Positions 5,974 through 8,879 of a DNA stretch of 8,879 bases are shown here, piece after piece (positions within the stretch are counted from its first letter, which is position 1; each line of letters begins with the position of its first letter). The stretch lies in contig JAFAVL010000168.1 of NCBI GenBank assembly GCA_019242465.1, positions 1-8,879 of the forward strand, given 5' to 3'. The stretch is from Chroococcidiopsidaceae cyanobacterium CP_BM_RX_35. GTDB lineage: Bacteria; Cyanobacteriota; Cyanobacteriia; Cyanobacteriales; Chroococcidiopsidaceae. The notes under the pieces were generated by a model. That model had not been told where the DNA came from. It saw only the letters and a list, made by a program, of their open reading frames with translations, and ran no database searches. Made by a program: the position numbers and the translations under genes.

Positions 5974-7879
5974 CAAGGCAAAGCTCTACTGTCCAAATGA
6001 CCTCTGTCGGGCCCCTAATAGCCAGGCTAACAATTTCTGCCAGCAATGTGCCACGCCCTTGATCAAGCGATATCTATGGGCTGTAGGGGAGAAAAACGGA
6101 GCTTTTGAGCCCGGATTCATATGGCACGAGCGCTACTTGCTAAAAAGTCCTGGTGTATTTTTGGACACCAAACCTGCTTGGTCTTCGGAAACGCTAGTAG
6201 TGGAGCTTTCAGAACAGGTTAAAAACTATCTCAAGCTGATTCCCTATCGGTTACATATCCCCCAAGTATATGCTGTAGTACCACCAGTTGCTGAAGATCA
6301 AGATGGTGCAGAGGTGCTGCTATTGGAGCAGGCTCCCATTTACCCAGATGGTTTGCCTCAAGCTGGGCAACTGATGCCACAGATAACTGATGTTTGGGAT
6401 GAAGCCCCGGCAATGCGCCAACTGAATTGGCTGTGGCAAATAGCCCAACTGTGGCAACCCCTGGAGATGGAGGGAGTTGTGACGAGCCTGCTTAAGCCAG
6501 AACTATTAAGGGTAGAGGGGCCATTAGTTCGATTGCTGGAATTGCTACCTGTGTCATCATCGCCCCCAACCCTGGTTGCATTGGGTCAGCTATGGATACC
6601 TTGGGTGTCAGGGGCAAAAAGTGCGATCGCACTTTTTTTAGAACGGCTGTGTCAGGCTTTAATTCAGGGAGAAGTGCGCTCCTCTGAGCAGCTTGTTGCG
6701 GCATTGGACCGAGGACTGGCGCTTGTGGGGCAAGCACAGACACGCACCATAGAGATCACCACTCGCACTGATGCTGGACCTAGTCGTCAACGTAACGAAG
6801 ATGCTTGCTATCCCCCAAGCGGCAGTACCAATCAGTTACCCGAAGGTGAAGCCTTTGTCATTGTTTGTGATGGCATTGGTGGTCATGAGGGGGGCAATGT
6901 CGCCTCCGATTTAGCAATTGAAACCATTCAGCGCCAGATCCAGCAGATGGTGCCTGCCAATACACACGTAGAACCTGTAAACCTGATCGGCAACCTAGAA
7001 CGCGCTGCCTGTGCTGCCAATGATGGCATCAGCCAGCGTAATGACAGCGAACATCGGCACGGTCGCCAACGGATGGGAACAACCCTAGTGATGGGGCTAG
7101 CACAGGCACATGAAATCTACATTACTCATGTCGGTGATAGTCGAGCCTACTGGATTACGCGCAATGGCTGTCATCAAGTAACACTAGACGACGATGTCGC
7201 TTCTCGCGAGGTGCGGTTGGGATATTCTCTCTACCAGGAGGCTCTACAACAAGCATCCTCTGGTTCTCTGGTACAGGCTTTGGGCATGAGTCCCTCAGCT
7301 TCCCTGCATCCCACCGTTCAGCGATTTGTCCTCGATGAAGACTGTGTTTTCCTTTTGTGTTCCGACGGTTTAAGCGACTACGATCGCGTGGAGCAATTCT
7401 GGGAAGCAGAAATTTTACCCATTCTTGATGGCAAAGATTTGGTAACGGTGGGAACACGACTTGTCGAAATTGCCAATGCCGAAAATGGACATGACAACGT
7501 CACAGTTGGACTCCTCTACTGTCAGGTTCGCTCTTTTGAGCCAGCTGAGGTTCCAGCCTCTATTGTGCAGGAGGTTGCCGTTCTACCACCTAGCTCGGCC
7601 TATCCAACGACTAAGCAACTCGGAACGGATATGAGTGAACCTCTGCCTGACAGTGTTCTATTCTCAGCAATCCCCACCCAGCACATGCAGCCGTTGCCCA
7701 GTAGACCTGCCGCTCGGCGTTCCTGGTTGCCGATTTTAGTGGGACTTCTCCTGCTGCTGGGTTTAGGTGGTGTGCTGCTAGGTTACTTGTTCTCACAGGG
7801 TATGATCCCATTTGGCTCGACACCACGTCCTAATTCAACCCCCGTAAGTCAGCCAACAACTCCACTAAAGACTCCATAA
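5963..7879 (+). CDS. Membrane-anchored PP2C-type protein phosphatase with zinc-ribbon and kinase-like N-terminal region
   Basis: A 638-residue multidomain protein. Residues 10-29 hold four cysteines (C10, C15, C26, C29), like the '4-Cys' prefix of cyanobacterial Ser/Thr kinases, probably binding zinc. Residues about 35-250 have no intact enzyme motif, but GVVTSLLKPELLRVEGPLVR (171-190) has the layout of a kinase catalytic loop with HRD and DFG lost, which suggests a pseudokinase. Residues about 262-522 form a complete PP2C domain: RNED (277-280), VCDGIGGH (301-308), MGTT (371-374), GDSRAY (391-396), CSDGLSD (466-472), GHDNVT (509-514). The metal-binding aspartates D280, D303, D468 and D511 are all present, so activity on phospho-Ser/Thr is expected. 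A linker leads to one membrane helix (about 588-610). RPAARR before it places the phosphatase in the cytoplasm and the Pro/Thr-rich tail outside. Confidence 0.92.
   Translation: MQNDKAKLYCPNDLCRAPNSQANNFCQQCATPLIKRYLWAVGEKNGAFEPGFIWHERYLLKSPGVFLDTKPAWSSETLVVELSEQVKNYLKLIPYRLHIPQVYAVVPPVAEDQDGAEVLLLEQAPIYPDGLPQAGQLMPQITDVWDEAPAMRQLNWLWQIAQLWQPLEMEGVVTSLLKPELLRVEGPLVRLLELLPVSSSPPTLVALGQLWIPWVSGAKSAIALFLERLCQALIQGEVRSSEQLVAALDRGLALVGQAQTRTIEITTRTDAGPSRQRNEDACYPPSGSTNQLPEGEAFVIVCDGIGGHEGGNVASDLAIETIQRQIQQMVPANTHVEPVNLIGNLERAACAANDGISQRNDSEHRHGRQRMGTTLVMGLAQAHEIYITHVGDSRAYWITRNGCHQVTLDDDVASREVRLGYSLYQEALQQASSGSLVQALGMSPSASLHPTVQRFVLDEDCVFLLCSDGLSDYDRVEQFWEAEILPILDGKDLVTVGTRLVEIANAENGHDNVTVGLLYCQVRSFEPAEVPASIVQEVAVLPPSSAYPTTKQLGTDMSEPLPDSVLFSAIPTQHMQPLPSRPAARRSWLPILVGLLLLLGLGGVLLGYLFSQGMIPFGSTPRPNSTPVSQPTTPLKTP
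6616..6637. repeat. Perfect 22-bp palindrome centred on a HIP1 site, inside the phosphatase gene
   Basis: Each half reads AAAAAGTGCGA in its own 5' to 3' direction, centred between 6626 and 6627. It contains HIP1 (GCGATCGC, 6623-6630) and continues into a longer T-run to 6639. As RNA it could form a 9-bp stem with a GATC loop followed by U residues, a weak terminator-like shape within a coding region. HIP1 is a hallmark of many cyanobacterial genomes. Confidence 0.85.
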
Positions 7880-7929
7880 AGTGGTACAAGAATTTATACG
7901 TGCAGCTAAGAACATTAACCTGATTTGGC

Positions 7930-8879
7930 ATGCAGCCATCTGAAAGTCCGTGCTTGAATTTGAGTGTATCTCGTCTTACCAGCAGTGGCAGCAAAAACTA
8001 TGCCATTTGGGTGCTGAAAGCTCCCTATTTGAGTGGGTATGTTCTCCATGACTGCGTTTGGTCTCAAACCTTAATTCAGTCTTGGCAAGCTTGGCAGGAA
8101 ATGTTTTCTGCCCATCAATTATTTCCGGCTACTCTAGAACGCAGGGTAGGTGGAATTCTGCTCCTTCCTTCTGAAGATCCAGTTTCACCCCCTCTTAACC
8201 TAACTAGCTATAGCAGTCGCTTGATGCAACATCTGGGAACTAGTCTCTTCGGCTGGTTATTTGATGGACCAATTCAACAGAGTCTGGCACAAAGTCAAGG
8301 CATTGCCATTGGGCAAGATAAACCTCTCCGGCTGCGGCTGGAAATTCGCGATCCAGATTTGGTTGGTCTGCCTTGGGAAATCATGCAGCCTCAACCAGGT
8401 AAACCAGCAATTTCCCTGCCTGGGCAACTGCTATTTAGTCGTACTACTAGTGATGTCGATCCCCTCCCGCCTCTTAGCAATAACCAGAGTCTAAATATCT
8501 TGTTGGTACTAGGAGATGTACCTGGTTTTACCGCCAGCCCAACTGCTGTAAATGACAACCTCTACCTGACACAAGAGGCGACGACATTGGTGCAAGCCCT
8601 GGAAAGCGGCTGTTCTTCAACAGTTAAGTGCCATATAGATACCCTGCTCCAACCGACTCCAGAGCAGCTGCTCTCACAGCTAGCAACTCAAGCCTACAAT
8701 ATTTTCTTTTATGCTAGTCATGGTCTCAGTGCCCCAGATGGAGGTTTGCTATTCTTAAGACCTGGGGCCCACCCTCAATGGTACCGAATTGGCACAAGCG
8801 TTAACCCGTTATCAAGTGACGCTATGCGTAGTCAATGCCTGCTGGGGGGGCTCAACCAGCAGTGGCTAATCAGCTAGCT
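7930..8879 (+). CDS. CHAT domain (caspase-like) protein, 3' partial, interrupted by two apparent single-base frameshifts
   Basis: The first frame runs from ATG 7930 (an in-frame TGA at 7921 rules out earlier starts) to TAG 8875-8877, but the true product changes frame twice. Residues 1-150 match the N-terminal region of cyanobacterial CHAT proteins, including AIWVLKAPYLSGYVLHDCVW (25-44) and LEIRDPDLVGLPWEIMQP (137-154). The CHAT core has NIFFYASHG (257-265) with catalytic His264, then GGLLFLRPGA (271-280). After that the +1 frame continues the family sequence: TLNGTELAQALTRYQVTL, then VVNACWG with the expected catalytic Cys (codon 8840-8842). After the G-run the third frame gives AQPAVANQLA, open to the window edge. 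CHAT proteins are caspase/separase-like cysteine proteases. No membrane helix or TPR is visible. It lies 50 bp after the phosphatase gene and is probably in the same operon. Confidence 0.85.
8764..8774 (+). other. Apparent frameshift 1 in the CHAT gene (extra base)
   Basis: Within GGGGCCCACCC one base is in excess, most simply a C at 8768-8770. Removing it joins FLRPGA to TLNGTELAQALT, the sequence expected in CHAT proteins. The unshifted frame gives the unrelated HPQWYRIGTS. It could be a real mutation or a sequencing error. Confidence 0.75.
8844..8850 (+). other. Apparent frameshift 2 in the CHAT gene (seven-G run, six expected)
   Basis: After the NACW codons, six G residues would lead into GAQPAVANQLA, which is open to the last base of the window. 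The seven present lead to a TAA at 8867-8869. The homopolymer makes a sequencing or assembly error plausible; replication slippage is the biological alternative. Confidence 0.75.

Noticed and set aside
1..8879. CRISPR array, insertion sequence or phage genes
   Set aside because: No regularly spaced direct repeats, transposase motifs or terminal inverted repeats were seen on reading through the window.

Overview
The window looks like chromosomal DNA from a cyanobacterium. It carries ndhM (a subunit specific to the photosynthetic NDH-1 complex), two complete HIP1 octamers (GCGATCGC) plus several partial ones, a plastid-like tRNA-Glu, and PP2C and CHAT proteins of a type common in large cyanobacterial genomes. 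The species cannot be fixed. A morphologically complex or large-genome lineage is only an inference from the signalling genes.

Layout. Positions 1-943 (minus) hold the 5' part of a fused peptide-type ABC transporter ATPase that runs off the left edge. Positions 1200-2063 (minus) encode the ribosome-assembly GTPase YlqF/RbgA. Divergent from it, 2125-3015 (plus) encodes an NAD(P)-dependent beta-hydroxyacid dehydrogenase, with a promoter-like sequence and a small inverted repeat before its start. Positions 3118-3190 (minus) are tRNA-Glu(UUC), with its own -35/-10 upstream. A 103-residue conserved-looking small protein lies at 3257-3568 (minus). An AT-rich stretch of about 650 bp without a convincing gene follows. 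Then come a LeuD-type isopropylmalate dehydratase small subunit (4220-4765), ndhM (4835-5182) and a small acidic hypothetical protein on the minus strand (5229-5498).

The right third is the most interesting part: a plus-strand, probably co-transcribed cluster. It starts with a two-helix membrane protein (5740-5973). This overlaps by 11 bp a 638-residue protein (5963-7879) with a four-cysteine zinc-ribbon-like start, a middle region that reads like a decayed protein kinase, a complete PP2C phosphatase domain and a C-terminal membrane anchor. Fifty bases later comes a CHAT (caspase-like) protein (7930 to the right edge). The CHAT reading frame is broken twice near the edge by apparent one-base insertions. 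Restoring both recovers the expected catalytic-cysteine region and an open frame to the last base.

Working idea (inference): the cluster may be a membrane-associated signalling module in which a pseudokinase-PP2C phosphatase is coupled to a caspase-like protease. The remaining genes are ordinary housekeeping or metabolic genes.
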